Assembly: GCA_038087015.1 (NCBI GenBank)
Contig: JASBNA010000007.1
Coordinates: 1,240,001 to 1,304,000 of the forward strand
Length of the DNA stretch: 64,000 bases
Direction of reading: 5' to 3'
Source: Cerrena zonata
Lineage: Eukaryota > Basidiomycota > Agaricomycetes > Polyporales > Cerrenaceae
Positions 45,401-57,577 of the stretch are shown in pieces; position 1 is the first letter of the stretch, and each line of letters opens with the position of its first letter. The notes under the pieces are model-generated. The model was not told the DNA's origin. It did no database searches and worked only from the letters and a program-made list of their open reading frames with translations. A program made the translations under genes and the position numbers.

Positions 45401-48400
45401 ACACAGAATGAAGTAATACTTGAAGCTTCTTCATTTCCCGACGAAGAATGCGGGGTATGTCAAACCATGAGAATCTTATCCCTCCAGCTCAGCGGGAAGT
45501 TGGCGGAGTATCATTTAGCATTGCACCTTCACGCGGACCAGTATGTCTCCCTCGACTGATCAAACATAAAGATGGTCTAGATGAACTAATCAGAACTTGA
45601 TATAGTTTTCCTACTGGAATGTAACTCTCACCGAAATACCCCCTCGCGCTCAGGAATGCATTCTGTTCCTTTCCTTTCCGCGACGACTTATTTGTAATTC
45701 TACATTTATGTCAATCATTCTTCCCGTTATCCACCCCTTCCGACTGCCATCCGAATGTCATGCATTATGTGTATTCAATCGTACGATCATGGATCTAACG
45801 ATCCATTCGTATATCGTTATTGGCTATCTGCAACAAACTCGTCTAGCTGACGGGTTCCATCCTCTGACTTGAGACCCTATTACCAATGGTATCGTCCCAT
45901 TCGATCGTTCAGACCAATCAAAGATCTGTGCTCACTATTACAGACAATAATACGCTTCCGATGGGACACCGGCGACTGATACCAAGATTGTCAAGGACAA
46001 ACCCGAAGATCTCCTCAAGCAATCCTCTGGTCGGTTCTCCAAAAAAACTAGCGTAGTACGAGCCATTGCGATCGGGTACTTCGTACTCGCCAATGACCGT
46101 AGAAATATAGGGAAGCCCCGACATTCCCATTCGGGTTCTTCTGTTACTCAGAGCAATAGGTACCGATGACTTTCCATGTCTGTTTTACTCTTACTTACGG
46201 CATATTTATTCCACTTGAAAGATAACAACAAGGCTCCTCGGCACGACCTTCTCCGTTGTCTCTTATGACTGGAATATGGCTCTCGCATGTCGGCTTATAC
46301 GTAGGTAGTGCGGTCGTAACATGACATCGACGTTAATACGATCATTGGCTAGTTGAGCGACCATGTCGAACTCTGAAAGGTTGGTGTGCCGAAGTCATCT
46401 TCCTTGGCAGTTCCCTCCCTCGCGTATGTCACTTATGCTGTCATGTTACCGGCGGTACTGCACTCTCTGCTCCTTGCATGGAAGTATGTTCATACTTTTG
46501 GATTGCCGTGTCTCCTTGCTGACTAGTCCATTTTATGTAGTGGGTACCTGTTTATGACCGCTCGAACGTACTGGTGCACATCGGTAACTTGTGGAAGTCT
46601 GTGGACCGCTGAGATCAGAGACCTCTCAGGTTCCAACGTCTGCTTAGTCCTCTCGATCCGCACTCCACCCTATTCAGGCTAACAACAGGGCTTTATTCCG
46701 GCTCTCTACATTCCGTACAAGAATTCGAATTCGATTATCATTATCGCCATCCCTCTCCCAATGCGCAACAAAGTATGCCGGGCCATCTTCGGTAAAGCGT
46801 CTGTAAAACTTAGCAATCAGACCGCGCTCAGGATCTCCGCTCTACTAACTTAGACTTGGTCGACGGTTCACGGTAAGCCAAGCAGAGACCGGGGTGCCTG
46901 ACCCTCAGAGTCTTACTCACTAAGTCACACAGAACCCTTACTCTCTTCGTCGCAAGATTCCGAACAACACAAGTCAGCTTGGGCTGCATGGGTTTTGATA
47001 CCCATGGTTACTACCTTCTAGAGCCCTCCGAAACTTAGTGCGGTCGGAACGAAGCATTCGCGGAAACGCTCGGTTCGCCAAAACACCGATTGACCCATTC
47101 GGACGCGTGAGGGTTATCTTGTGGGTTTCATGGGTTTCTGACTGGCTTATCAGATATTCTCATGTTCCTCCGAAAGAACCTGAGAACCCAATTGCCTACT
47201 CCATATAGTCCTTGCGACGTTACCTTATCGTCTATCGCGGGACGCTTGAGTCCATGTAGGACGCTACGTATGGCTCAGGTACGTCTTGGTAAGTTGGGAT
47301 TCTGAAGATTCTTCGGTATCCCTCGGGCGTCATGTGGAACATTCATGGGGTAGGTCTCACTGTCTCAGAGCCCCGAGAAGCATGGACATTAGCCATTGGC
47401 AGAGGAATGCTTACTGAGAAGCCGACTCCCGCTGCATACATAGGTGTACATACCCCGTCGGGTGATGATCACAGATGATCATGGTCCCTTTCTATGTTCG
47501 TACACGTACGTACCGTGTACATGTATTGCGATCCTGGAACCTGCATTGATTTAGTCATACTTTCCAGCATACCATCTGTTTGCGACGATAGGGACGCTGT
47601 ACATAGGTAAGTAGCCGTCTCCCGATGTACAAAATACCCATCATAATTCAATTGGTGTAGTTTCTCTCTCTGCTCTTTTCCGGTGCCGGCAGCGACTCCC
47701 ATATGCCTCGCTTATACAACAACAAGAATCAACAGGGATCAGTATGTTTTACATCCGAGTTGGCTGCCATTGGCCATCACCTCCCCATCACTCGCCATCT
47801 GTGCCTGTCGATAATCTTTACTCGGTCTGTTCGGTTGGAAAAGACGGTGAACTGAAATCTCAGAATTGACCACACTCGATCTAACAAACGTGCAATACCA
47901 CTGTGGTCCATCAGCCAACCGATCTCAGGACCATATGCTCATATGTTCATGTGTTGTCACTACCGGATCTCAATGTTCTCGGTAACAGAACATGCAATCA
48001 AAGTATGTGTACCAAAATAACTGCCTCCAAGTTGAATCTGGGATGATCACGAAAATAGTTGCTCGTCATCGGACGTTGCATAAATGTTGAGGCCTGTTGA
48101 AGCTTTGAAGAACTATGGTGCCTCGACCTGTACAGTGATCCTTATGACCGTAACGATTCATAGATTGCTCTCTCTCTACCATCACTGACATCACCAAGTT
48201 TAATTTTTGCAGAGTTGCGGAGGTAATTTTGGTTATTGAAGATCGCGATACTATCTCGTGTCTCTATGGTAGAGCATGGTAGAATGCAATATGCCTGAAG
48301 ATGAGTTATTTTTGCCATCAATACACTTACAGTTGGTTCCGTCCTGCTTAAACGCATTCCGTGTCTGTTTATTGGTGAGTGATATTCTGATGCTTTGGTC

Positions 48401-48869
48401 TTTTCTATGATCTACTGTCTCTTGTTCTGAAGTAACACGACAAAGTCCATTCGGTCAGATCATCAAGGTGTGTAATCGGGAGGTCTTTGTGATCAGTAGT
48501 AGGACGTGAGACCGCTGAAACTGAAGGTTTTCCTGACATCTCTTCAATGACGTCTCGGACCATTAGTATTCCTCACATGAGGGCAATGGTTGATTGAATG
48601 TGGTATCCTGAATATCTTTATTTTCTTCCCCATGCTGGTTCCTCCATATCCTCCTCCAACATCTTCACAATCGTGGACAACTTTTCTAACATCTGCGTAC
48701 CCGTGCTTTATCCTGAGGGAAATATTCTTCCGGCTGGTCTCTTCCACACAACATATGCATTCAAGAAAGACTGACTAATAGTACAACAAAAGGTAACAAA
48801 AAATGAAACATACTACACCATTTTACAACTCAGCCATGGTACCTGTCATATTATTCTCTCGTCTCATCC
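39431..48869. other. Second gene desert, about 9.4 kb
   Basis: No supportable gene. Short frames have no family content or splice logic. An AT-rich island sits at about 39730-39790, and a CTTTACgttGTAAAG hairpin at 40306-40320. One CCAATGAG occurs at 41666. The 84-residue plus-strand frame at 43160-43414 starts with ATG and reads as plausibly protein-like but overlaps a longer opposite-strand frame, so I do not call either. Confidence 0.5.
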
Positions 48870-50551
48870 TCAGATATTGAGGCGAATTCCAGCATTGCTG
48901 GTCTGCAATTGCACCTTGCCTGAGGTCTCGACTTGACCACCACTCCAGTGCACCTCTCCCTCAATGACCCCACGTCCCTGTCTGTGAACTGTAACATCCC
49001 GCTGGCGATCTCTACCAGCGGGATCTTCCGTGTTGCGATCGTACTGGAGGGTGGGTTGGGCGAAGCTAGACGTGTAAGCGGAGAAAGAGCCATCGAATGT
49101 GGGGTGTAATTTGGCCCAAACAGGACCGTTAGAACTGTGAGCGATCAAGTCGAGCTTGGAGTCGACTGGTGCTGAAGGGAAGACTACGTTGACATGGCTG
49201 TTGGAGGTGGATGTCTTCACATCGAAAGCACCGCCGGTGTGGTCTTCGCTTTTGGACACCAAAGTGATCTCGGATTCGATCGGTCTGCAGAATGAGAATT
49301 GAGCTCAGATGATATGGAGAAAGGAACTGAGGAATGACATACGCGTTGGAGCTGGTAAGGAGAAGCTTTGATGGGTTGCTCACATCGTCATTGCTGAGAG
49401 TTAGTTTGACTTTGACGGGGGAGTTATTAGTGACGAGTGAGATGTCGTATACACTCTCAAAAACACCCTCGATGGGACCATTCGATGAATGCGCCTTGAT
49501 GACAGTGGCATTGACAGCTCCGCGAATAACGCTATTACTTGTGGTGAGCGTAGCATGCTCAGCGGATAGAGACTAGTGGTAGGTGGTGAGATTAAGAACC
49601 GGAAGTCTGGCTAATAATGATGCCTCATACCTTGATGTTTATGGGGTCGTTGGAAGTCTTCAACGAGATGGTCTCGAAGAAAACATCAGTACCCAAATCT
49701 CCAACCGCATGAACAAACAAAGGCATGTCTGTTTCTAATTCTTCATAGAACTGCAACCCCTCTCCTGCAGGCAGGTGGACTGTCACTATGAATTGGGTCC
49801 TGTCTTGGTGATGCGGAGGGTGTTGGTGACGAGGGCTCTGATTAGGATACAATCGTGGATTGAACAATGAGACCTTCCTAAAGAATGATGTCCACTTACG
49901 AAGATCCCAACACCATTCTTGTCCTCGCCACGTTGGAGCGTACAGACATCGACACGATCGAAGACATCCTCAAGGTTGTATAACAAAGCCACGTCGACTT
50001 TAACGTTTTGAGAGTCTGTACCATCGTTTACGATTTCAATACTTCCATGTGACAAGACTCCGCGGGCGATGAAATACAACGAGGAAGAGTAACGAGGGAG
50101 ATCGAAGGAAGTATGAGCATAATGACGGAATTGACGGTACCGAGGAGGAACTTGATGCTCGTAAGTCCAATCGGCGTGGTCTACACATTCTTGAGGGCTA
50201 GGAGAATCGTGTCCGTACCCCCAGTCTGCCATGTCTCCTGTAGCTGGATGATGCTAAGGTCTTATGAGAATCATGCGACAGTATTAGTACGTTTATGACA
50301 CTCACGAACTTGCCTCCAGGCAGAAAACGCGGTACAAGGAAGTAGAAGACAGCGGCAATAATAGAAAAGTGAATCAAATGAAGGAAGACCTTCCTCGCGC
50401 AAGACCTCCTGGGTCGAGGGGCCTCCACGGGGGTGGGATAGGTGGCCCTATGATCAGCAAGAAGAGGTGTTGCTGCACCTTTTTCTGCGGTGTTCGCGTT
50501 CTGGTACACTGGCGTGCCCCAGACAGTGTAACGATCTCTTACGGCCTCCAT
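48870..50551 (-). CDS. Membrane-anchored protein with repetitive beta-rich ectodomain
   Basis: Five exons on the minus strand (50551-50306, 50253-49900, 49837-49631, 49572-49343, 49284-48870) give 483 residues. Residues 1-53 are a soluble head with a basic patch (RPRRSCARK), and 55-76 form a single hydrophobic segment (VFLHLIHFSIIAAVFYFLV), so it should be a type II membrane protein. The rest is strand-rich, with recurring SSNGP (KAHSSNGPIEGVFES and IAHSSNGPVWAKL) and NSP/NSH turns. This resembles the DUF4097/adhesin-like beta-helix proteins common in basidiomycetes. I cannot name a function; surface or secretory-pathway display is inferred. All introns keep the frame, with phase-2 joining between exons 4 and 5. 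Confidence 0.75.
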
Positions 50552-51131
50552 GAGGGTAGCTTCAAGCTGAATTTAAACCTAAGCAATAAGAACGTGAGGC
50601 GCGAATGCGAATACAGGGCGTCCTAAGATTTACTCACCCCTTTATATCGCCGAGTGGGTTGACGTCAGTTAGAGTGGTTGGTCTAGAGAAAATGCGTAGT
50701 TGCCTGCGCAGGCAAGACACCATATCATGATATAGTTCAATACCTGAACAGTTCCTGCTGCCACATGCACCGTGTTCACTGTCTGACAATGATGTTCCTC
50801 GCTGCGTATGCTGCGCAGGGTCTATTGCAGTCTATGTGCTTGATGCTCGTGCACGTTAGACTCGCCACCGCCGATATCAAACGGAGCTTTGTGTATAGTC
50901 AATGACTCCTCTCCCATATGTTATAGTATAGAATAACAGCGCAGTCGTGCTCTATACAAATTGTAGCGATGAAAACGATCTTCAAAATGGAACGCGGTAC
51001 CGAAGGAAAAGGTATTACCCGACATGGCGCAAAAGCGCCCATAATACCAGTAGCATGTTGTGTTTCAAGTTTGCACTCGACCATCGATTTTAAAGTGTAT
51101 GTATTTAATAGTCCATTCATAACACTGTTGT
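50552..51131. other. Intergenic between two minus-strand genes
   Basis: No gene-like frame. It should hold the promoter of the membrane-protein gene and the 3' UTR of the aspartic protease. Confidence 0.4.
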
Positions 51132-53280
51132 CTACGAAAGAAATGTGAATGTACACGACAGGAGGATAACCGTAGTTAACCAATATGAATGCAAAGTCCG
51201 TAAAGCAGTAATGGCGTCTGAAGAGTCCGACTTGGTCGTGGATGAGGATGAAGAAGCAGATGGAGATGGAGATGCAAGACGATCCCCAATGGTAGCAGAG
51301 GGAGTAGCAGAGGGAGTAGCAGAAGGGATAGAAAGTGAAGTGGGAACAACGTTAATAACGCTCTGTGCGGTTGGAGCATTATCAACGGCCTTACCTATAT
51401 TACAAAAATTATCGATACATTGTTAGAAAAAAAACCACGAGTACTTCGACTTGAAAGTACTCAGACACTCAAACTCACTTTCGAAAACACCGCCTTGGGC
51501 TTTAGCGTCGTTGACGGCTTGTTGAAGAAGGTCGTTCGCGTTTTGTGGGACGTTAGAGACGAAACCAATGCGGGGAGGGTCAACAGAGGGGTGTGTCAAG
51601 TTTCCGTAGTAGAAAATGACGGTGTTGGACTTGAAGAATGGGGCACCTAGACTCCAGCTATAGAGTGAGCCTTTGCTTGGAGCATCGGTACCAACAACAT
51701 TTTTGGCGACACAATTTGTGGCATCACCGCTGACATTCGGTGAAATGAAATCACGAGGATCAAGAGGGAACATCTTGCCACCGATTTGGAAAGTCAGGTT
51801 GTGTGGCGTGGCACAAGGGAAGGTCGGTTGTGAAGTTGGGTCTGCGGAGAACTGAGAAGAGACGCTTCGCAGTATCGAGTTTACCACATCTTGAGGGCCT
51901 CGAAGGAGCGAGTTACCCTACGTACAATTGAGCGACAGGATTGCGTCAATACACGTGTACCACTATATCGATGCGCAGACGTACCGTGTCAACGAGCGCA
52001 GATAGTCCCTTGTTAACACCAGTAGCATTTGTACCAGGAAGCTTTTGGCCATCAAGGAAAACACCATCGAGTGGGACCTCCCATCGGCTACGGAAGAAAT
52101 TAGATGGAGGGAAATATGCGGGAAGTATTCGCACATACAGTGGATACACTTCATCAGGAGCAAAAGTAGGAGGATTCTGACCACCATCCTCAGGTTTGTA
52201 CAAGCGGACAGGAACCCAAGTAATCGACGAATTGTCGACACCTTCTGGTAGTTCACCGATAGTAATGGTACCGTTACCTGAGATATCAATGGTGTTGCGT
52301 TGGAACGTAACCTAATGATGCCCAGTCAAAAATAGTACCAGTAATTCGGTACGAATGGTATTAAGCGACATACCGCGAACATGGGTTGCTCCAATTGGCC
52401 AGACATTGAGAGCCTAGATAACAATGGTCCGTCTGTTGCAGTCTCTGTAACAAAATCGTCTGTCGTCTTGGGAGAATTGAACTACTCGAGAATGTCAGTA
52501 CCAGGAGAGGATATAACTATAGAGCATCTTACCTCTTTGTTGACCATAGCAGCTTGAACGAAGCTGGATTGTGATTGGATAAGAAGGATCAATAAATTAT
52601 GAGATCACTTTCGAGAAGAACCGACATTCTGGTTCGTACCTCTGGCTGGGGAAACCAAGCCCGATGAGGCCGGCAGTACCAAACCTAGCTGCATTGTTGT
52701 TTGTGTCGTTAATGGCCGCGAAAGGTTGGTCCTCCATGGAAAGACCTGCGAGGGCAACTGTATCAAGCACTACAGGCCCTGAAGCATGCGTGCCAGTTGT
52801 TGAATCCCCAAATCTCAAGTTCACTGAAGTCCCGGTACTACGAGCTGTGGCTGTCTTGTACGGAACGGACGAGGATTTCTGACAGACACTCGTCTGGCAA
52901 GCATCAGACATGACCCACAAGTCGCTCGAGCCGGTATCTGAACCAAGTGAGTAAATCGTGATGAGCAGAAATGTTCAGTAGACTCACCGAGGACTACGGC
53001 TGTTGTTGTGTTGCCTAAGTTAATAGAGACGGTGTAGATCCTGTCACCATTACAATTAACCAGGTATTTATGGTTTGTGTATTCAAATTACTCACAAGTC
53101 AGCCAAATCACCTACACCTGCTTCACTCGTCAGGCCGGCCCTCTTCTCAATAATAGGAAGTTCCAGGGATCGTCGTTGCAAGAAATCATGACTGCGTCGA
53201 GAAATAGGAACCGGCAAAGAGGTAACAGAAGAAATGAAAGACAGCAGAGAAAGCAAGGTGTACCAGCCAGGGTAAGTCAT
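51132..53280 (-). CDS. Secreted, probably GPI-anchored aspartic protease (family A1)
   Basis: This is a pepsin-like endopeptidase. Eight exons on the minus strand give 567 residues: 53280-53096, 53040-52988, 52937-52640, 52563-52533, 52481-52374, 52311-51985, 51917-51479 and 51394-51132. A signal peptide covers about residues 1-21 (TLLSLLSFISSVTS), and a propeptide-like segment follows. The catalytic motifs are DTGSSDLWV (Asp80) and LVDTGNS (Asp333); the usual DTG-[ST]-[ST] is DTGNS at the second site. GLGFPSQ and the Cys-rich loop after Asp80 also fit. The tail is Ser/Thr/Pro-rich with three PSAT units and ends in a hydrophobic stretch (WLTTVILLSCTFTFLS) after SSDA, the usual form of a GPI signal, so a yapsin-like surface protease is likely. 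Introns cut both catalytic motifs. The 31-nt exon at 52533-52563 is short but in frame. Confidence 0.9.
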
Positions 53281-54087
53281 ATCGTAACGTGAAATGAATG
53301 AATGGAAGTATTAGAGAACGGGGAAACCAACAGCGCCCTGCGCAAGATTGAAGAAGAAAAGAAGAAGAAAAAAGAAAGAAAGAAAAGAAAGAAGAAGCGG
53401 CAGCGAACCAGACGCAGTCAAGTCCAAGAAACGGCAAAGGAACGTCTACCACTCCACCCGCCTATTTGTTTGAAGTCGGTTGGCAACACAGGATAACCGA
53501 ATGATGATCATCCAATCATGAGACAGAATCGCCAGCATCTTGGCCAGGCTTGGGGCTATTCCTGGGGCTAACCCGCATAGCATTCAACTGCGCATCAAGG
53601 AGGGTACGATGATGTGGGATTATAATAAGTCGTTGTTGTGGGCAAGATACAACTGACCACCGTTGTTACGCATTCGGCCCTGAATATAAATGAGCGTTCG
53701 GCGGTCACGGTCATCCAATGAGATGAGTACTGACCACCATAGATACTGACTACTGGTGTAGTATTCATGCTACTACCTTGGCTAATGCTGCACTCTCGTT
53801 GAGGGCGCGCTGAATCCTTTGCAATGTCTGTCACAATCAAATAGATGCGGTAACATCATGATTTTGTGATCGTTTTGGACAGCATAAGAGCGCACACTGA
53901 TACATTCAGATTCTCAAACCTCCGGGGTTTTCAAAGGCGTATTATGCAGGAGAGAGCCATGATATAGAAAGCGACGGACAGTAACGTCTTCTTGGTATGT
54001 ACTTCGTTATGAAGGTGGATTTGCTTCTCTCCGATTGGGAAGAGCGCGACGAGATTGTGATTGGCTAAGCATACTTACTGTAATCGG
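53281..54087. promoter_or_regulatory. Divergent intergenic region with polypurine tract
   Basis: This is the promoter region of the protease (minus) and of the esterase (plus). About 53345-53400 is an almost pure A/G microsatellite-like tract. Read on the minus strand it is a CT-rich tract about 70-120 bases before the protease start, a common element of fungal promoters. A CCAATGAG is at 53715. Confidence 0.5.
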
Positions 54088-55156
54088 ATGTGTCGGAGGC
54101 CCTTACGAAATCACTACGGCCCCGGAGATGCTTCGTCGCTCTATTTATTGTAAGTCAATCATGTACTGCTCTCAGAAGGAAGGGTTCAGGTTATCCTCTC
54201 TACAGGAACCTGGTGTTATTGTACGTACAAGAAGTCATGTTTTACCAACTACCTATATTAATCGCGGCAGTTACAGCGGGGACTCTTATACCTCGTCCCA
54301 AGAAGAGACTTCTTCTGACTCCGAAGAGTTCGAGGTGGAGGAAGATCTACCCTCATTATGGGTTCGGGAACTGGAATGATGTCTAAAATCCGACAAAGTG
54401 CTAACATCCGTTCTGCAGCCAGAACATTTGATCTCACGGTTAGGTGACCCATGTCCTGTCATTCACAACTTTGCTTTTCGAGGCGCAACAGTAGCGGATG
54501 ATTTGTCCACACAGTTGCTGCAATATTTCCAGCTCGTTCCTCCAGAAGGAAAGGGTTCGTCCAAATCGATATCGCTTGATATCAGCGAAACCTTGTTTGG
54601 TACGTTACCATCTTAAGGAGGATCTGCATCTAATTTGTGCCCATCTATTTTCAGTTTTCTACATAGGTATTAACGACTGCGGGTGCAACACTTCTGATGA
54701 GCTTGAGCCCATCGTCGAGGCACTTTTTGATGCAGTTCATACTTTGTATGTCAAGTCAAGTGCACGTCAGTTTCTGTTCATTGATGTCCCACCAATTGGC
54801 CGTTCACCTGGTGGTAAGCACTTATCCGTTATTCGATGGTGGTTTATCATTATCTAAGAGCTTCGATAATAGCACTAGAGATAGAGTCGTCGGAAATGAT
54901 GAAGGATCGTGTCGATACATGGAACGAACTTCTGGACACCGCTGTTCACGAGTTTGCAGCCAGCACTACAGCAACGATTATGTTGTTCTCCTCTCATGAA
55001 GTTATTTCGGCTATCCTGGATGAACCGGAACAACACGGTTTTGCTCAAGGCGACGCGAAGGAAATTGGTACCATTTGGGAAGACGAATTACATCTCACAT
55101 CGGCTGTCCATGATATCCTCGCAGAACGACTCGTCACAAAGCTACTGTCTGAATGA
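54088..55156 (+). CDS. SGNH/GDSL esterase, CE16-like
   Basis: This is a serine esterase of the SGNH fold, probably an acetylesterase or related carbohydrate deacetylase. Six exons (54088-54149, 54206-54220, 54277-54361, 54419-54599, 54655-54813, 54873-55156) give 261 residues. The family blocks are all present: LVLFGDSYT with nucleophile Ser29, FRGATV with Gly76, YIGINDCG with Asn121, and a DELH catalytic pair (Asp238 and His241). The second exon is only 15 bases and encodes NLVLF, the strand leading into the nucleophile. The donor of the third intron is GTTCGG, unusual but needed for frame. There is no signal peptide in this model. The first 20 residues (MCRRPLRNHYGPGDASSLYL) are poorly constrained, so the start may lie elsewhere. 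A decayed partial copy follows downstream. Confidence 0.82.
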
Positions 55157-55215
55157 GCTTATAGACACTCGCTTACATCCTTGTTGTATCATTCGTCAGA
55201 GCTATAGTAACCCTC

Positions 55216-55480
55216 ATATCCCAAGGGCGCCTCAAACTATCTTCATCGACGTCTCACCAATTGGTCGCTCGCCTTCCAAACGTCAGGAAATCATTACCGT
55301 GGCTACTAACTTACCAGTGACGGATTTGCGTAGCAGCTCTGGATAGCGCGGTGACCGCGGTCAGAAACGATCGGCAATCGTGGCGACACTTCTAACAAAC
55401 TTTTGTGCAACAGAGTAGAATACTCGTTAATTGTGATTTCGCTCAAGATGATGCAAAAGCAGTTGGTGCATTTGGAAGGA
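55216..55480 (+). pseudogene. Decayed fragment of a second SGNH esterase
   Basis: Two blocks of the intact gene reappear in order but broken. FIDVSPIGRSPS (near 55240-55285) matches FIDVPPIGRSPG in the intact gene, and FAQDDAKAVG (near 55437-55470) matches FAQGDAKEIG. They are in different frames with stops between, and no nucleophile, GxND or DxxH blocks are seen. This is best read as a tandem duplicate that decayed. Confidence 0.7.
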
Positions 55481-55663
55481 TAAACTCCATCTCAGTTGTT
55501 GACTATAAAGTAGTATATACATAGGGTAGACTAATGAAGCACATGTACGTGCCCCAACACGAACTTACAAATAACTATATACAATATACAATATACCGTC
55601 CAATTGAGAACTGACTAGATGTATGAGACCCTAGGGATGTATGATGGCGGAAGAGACATGCAA

Positions 55664-56871
55664 TCAAGCTTTTTCTTGACCCTTTCCTTTGCGAGATTTC
55701 CTCCGCTTTTCGATCGCGGCCATGCGCTTCTGGAGTAGTTCCATAGTTTCCTGTGAGATGAAGCCTTTAGGTTTGATACATTTAGAGTAGCCATTTTTAT
55801 CAATACCTTCATTGTTTCGAACTCCACATCAGAATCAGCCTGAGATTCGGAATCGGAATCGTGTATGGTTATCACTTCAGCCGCAATCCCAACTTTCTTC
55901 TCCTGATTGTCAAGTGGTTCTGACTTAACCTCTACCTTTATTGCTGAGCACTGCTTTTTAGAACGTTCACTAGGCCCTTCATCTGAGCTGATTTCCGCTG
56001 CATCAAGAGTCCTCTTTGAGGGACGGATTGGGGAAGAGGGTAGGATACCTTCTGCCTGCAGAATTTCTAAGGGAGAATTAAATAAAGATACTAGCATGAC
56101 ATGGTTTTGATCATACCCCTAGGCCGATAAAGATATTTTATTGTGACAAGTGGCTGCTTGGAGTCAATATATTCAGTGGAGAAGGTCCGCATCGCATGCG
56201 GTATCCCCACACCTAGACTAAATCGGAAGGCTGTCAAAGATGTACTCCTTTGAGAAGACACAACATACGTGACTTGGTGAGAGCCAACTTTCTTACTAGT
56301 CTCATGGATAGGTTTGTCAGACAACTTGTCCCTAAGGTCGGCAGTAAATTTTCCAGTTTCTATTATTGGGCCAATTTTCACCCTGTAAATGCGGATTTCA
56401 ATAGACCCGATTTCTCCAGGTATACGACTAGATTGTGCGGCGCTTTCATCGTCTACCAACCATAGTGAGCTAATAAGGTTAGTGAAGATGCAACGAAAAA
56501 TATACCTGTAACTTGTACAGTGCTGAAAAAAAGGGGTGCGTTGTGACTCGGAGAAATTTTGGCACCTTTCAAAGTCTCAGTCCTGTCCTTACGAACGAGG
56601 CGATTGTTTGCTAGATGCCCGTCAATGTGAACCAAAAAGATAGTATCCTCCTCGATTTCGCCCTCATGTTTGAACTCAAAGGAGAATGCCTAACTCAGTG
56701 ACTGTGAGCGTTTCGTTATCATCTCGCGATCTAACTGTATCATACCTTTCCAGCTTCACTAATGACAAAACAAGAAGCAATAGCGTTGTCACTTTCTGAG
56801 GAAACAGAGTATTCCTCAAGAGTCTGGCCCTCGCACAGAATACGAGTCGAGAGTCCACGAAAAGACACCAT
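55664..56871 (-). CDS. DUF7918-domain protein
   Basis: Six exons on the minus strand (56871-56746, 56689-56506, 56452-56269, 56217-56117, 56066-55807, 55750-55664) give 313 residues. The first 190 residues match the pattern of the basidiomycete DUF7918 domain as I remember it: a beta-rich start (MVSFRGLSTRIL...YSVSSESDNAIASCFVISEAGK), then IEIRIYRVKIGPI, and then a segment ending YIDSKQPLVTIKYLYRPR. The next part is acidic and Ser-rich with an SDSESQADSDVE stretch, and the C-terminus is a short basic helix (MELLQKRMAAIEKRRKSRKG), which could be nuclear or a coiled coil. The function of the domain is not known. Two acceptors (exons 3 and 5) are the second of closely spaced AGs because the first gives a stop or breaks the frame. 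Confidence 0.78.
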
Positions 56872-57577
56872 GATTGGGATTTCTGTGGCTGGACAATGCG
56901 GTTCAAATTGTTCGGAAGCTGTTCAAGTCTACTCGAGTCTTGCAGTAGTTTAAAGTTTAAAGTAATAGCTAGCAGTACGGGTCCATTGCCAGTGGATGAT
57001 GGTGATCGGTCAACGAAACATACTGTCATGGCGGCCCGTGTGGCCGAGTCGAGGCTATGTCGCTGCATACTGCACGGCTTGCGTTTGAACTCGAATAGCA
57101 AAACCTCTCGTTGCATACCATTTATCGCTTGAACCTACTAACTCCAAGTCGGTTTCAATCCAGAATAACCATATTCAATAAACCCTTCACCATGCGACTG
57201 GCTTTGTCAGTAACCGCGAGTCGCGACTCGGTCGTCTTACGCAGGCATTACAAAGATCTGAGGCAGCCTGACCAAGAGTCCACACCGAAGGTATTACATT
57301 CCAAAGTATGGGAACGCTTGTATAATCACGTATGATCCATCTCACCAAACTCAATTGTCAATTGGCCACAGTCTTCTGTCATTAAAAACTAAACGTGCCT
57401 GTGACGATCGGAAAAGTATGAAGTGAGATCGGGGGCCCACAATACCTTGCCTGGGAAGTCTTTCCGGATTGTGTGTCAGAGGTGGGGTCACCAGCCTCAC
57501 TTCTACAACAGTATAAAGCCATTGTATTCAGACTCGATAGGGACAAGATCACCTGCACTACCTCTCAAACGACCATC
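56872..57577. other. Divergent spacer before the glutathione transferase cluster
   Basis: No reliable gene. A 74-residue open frame at 57111-57335 has no recognisable content. The stretch contains the promoters of the DUF7918 gene and the first glutathione transferase. Confidence 0.4.
57512..57518 (+). promoter_or_regulatory. TATA box of the first glutathione transferase gene
   Basis: TATAAAG lies about 60 bases before the ATG at 57578, a normal distance for a fungal core promoter. Confidence 0.55.

Noticed and set aside
45918..46130. 70-residue minus-strand frame with protein-like sequence
   Set aside because: It is isolated, with no homologous blocks or splice sites around it.
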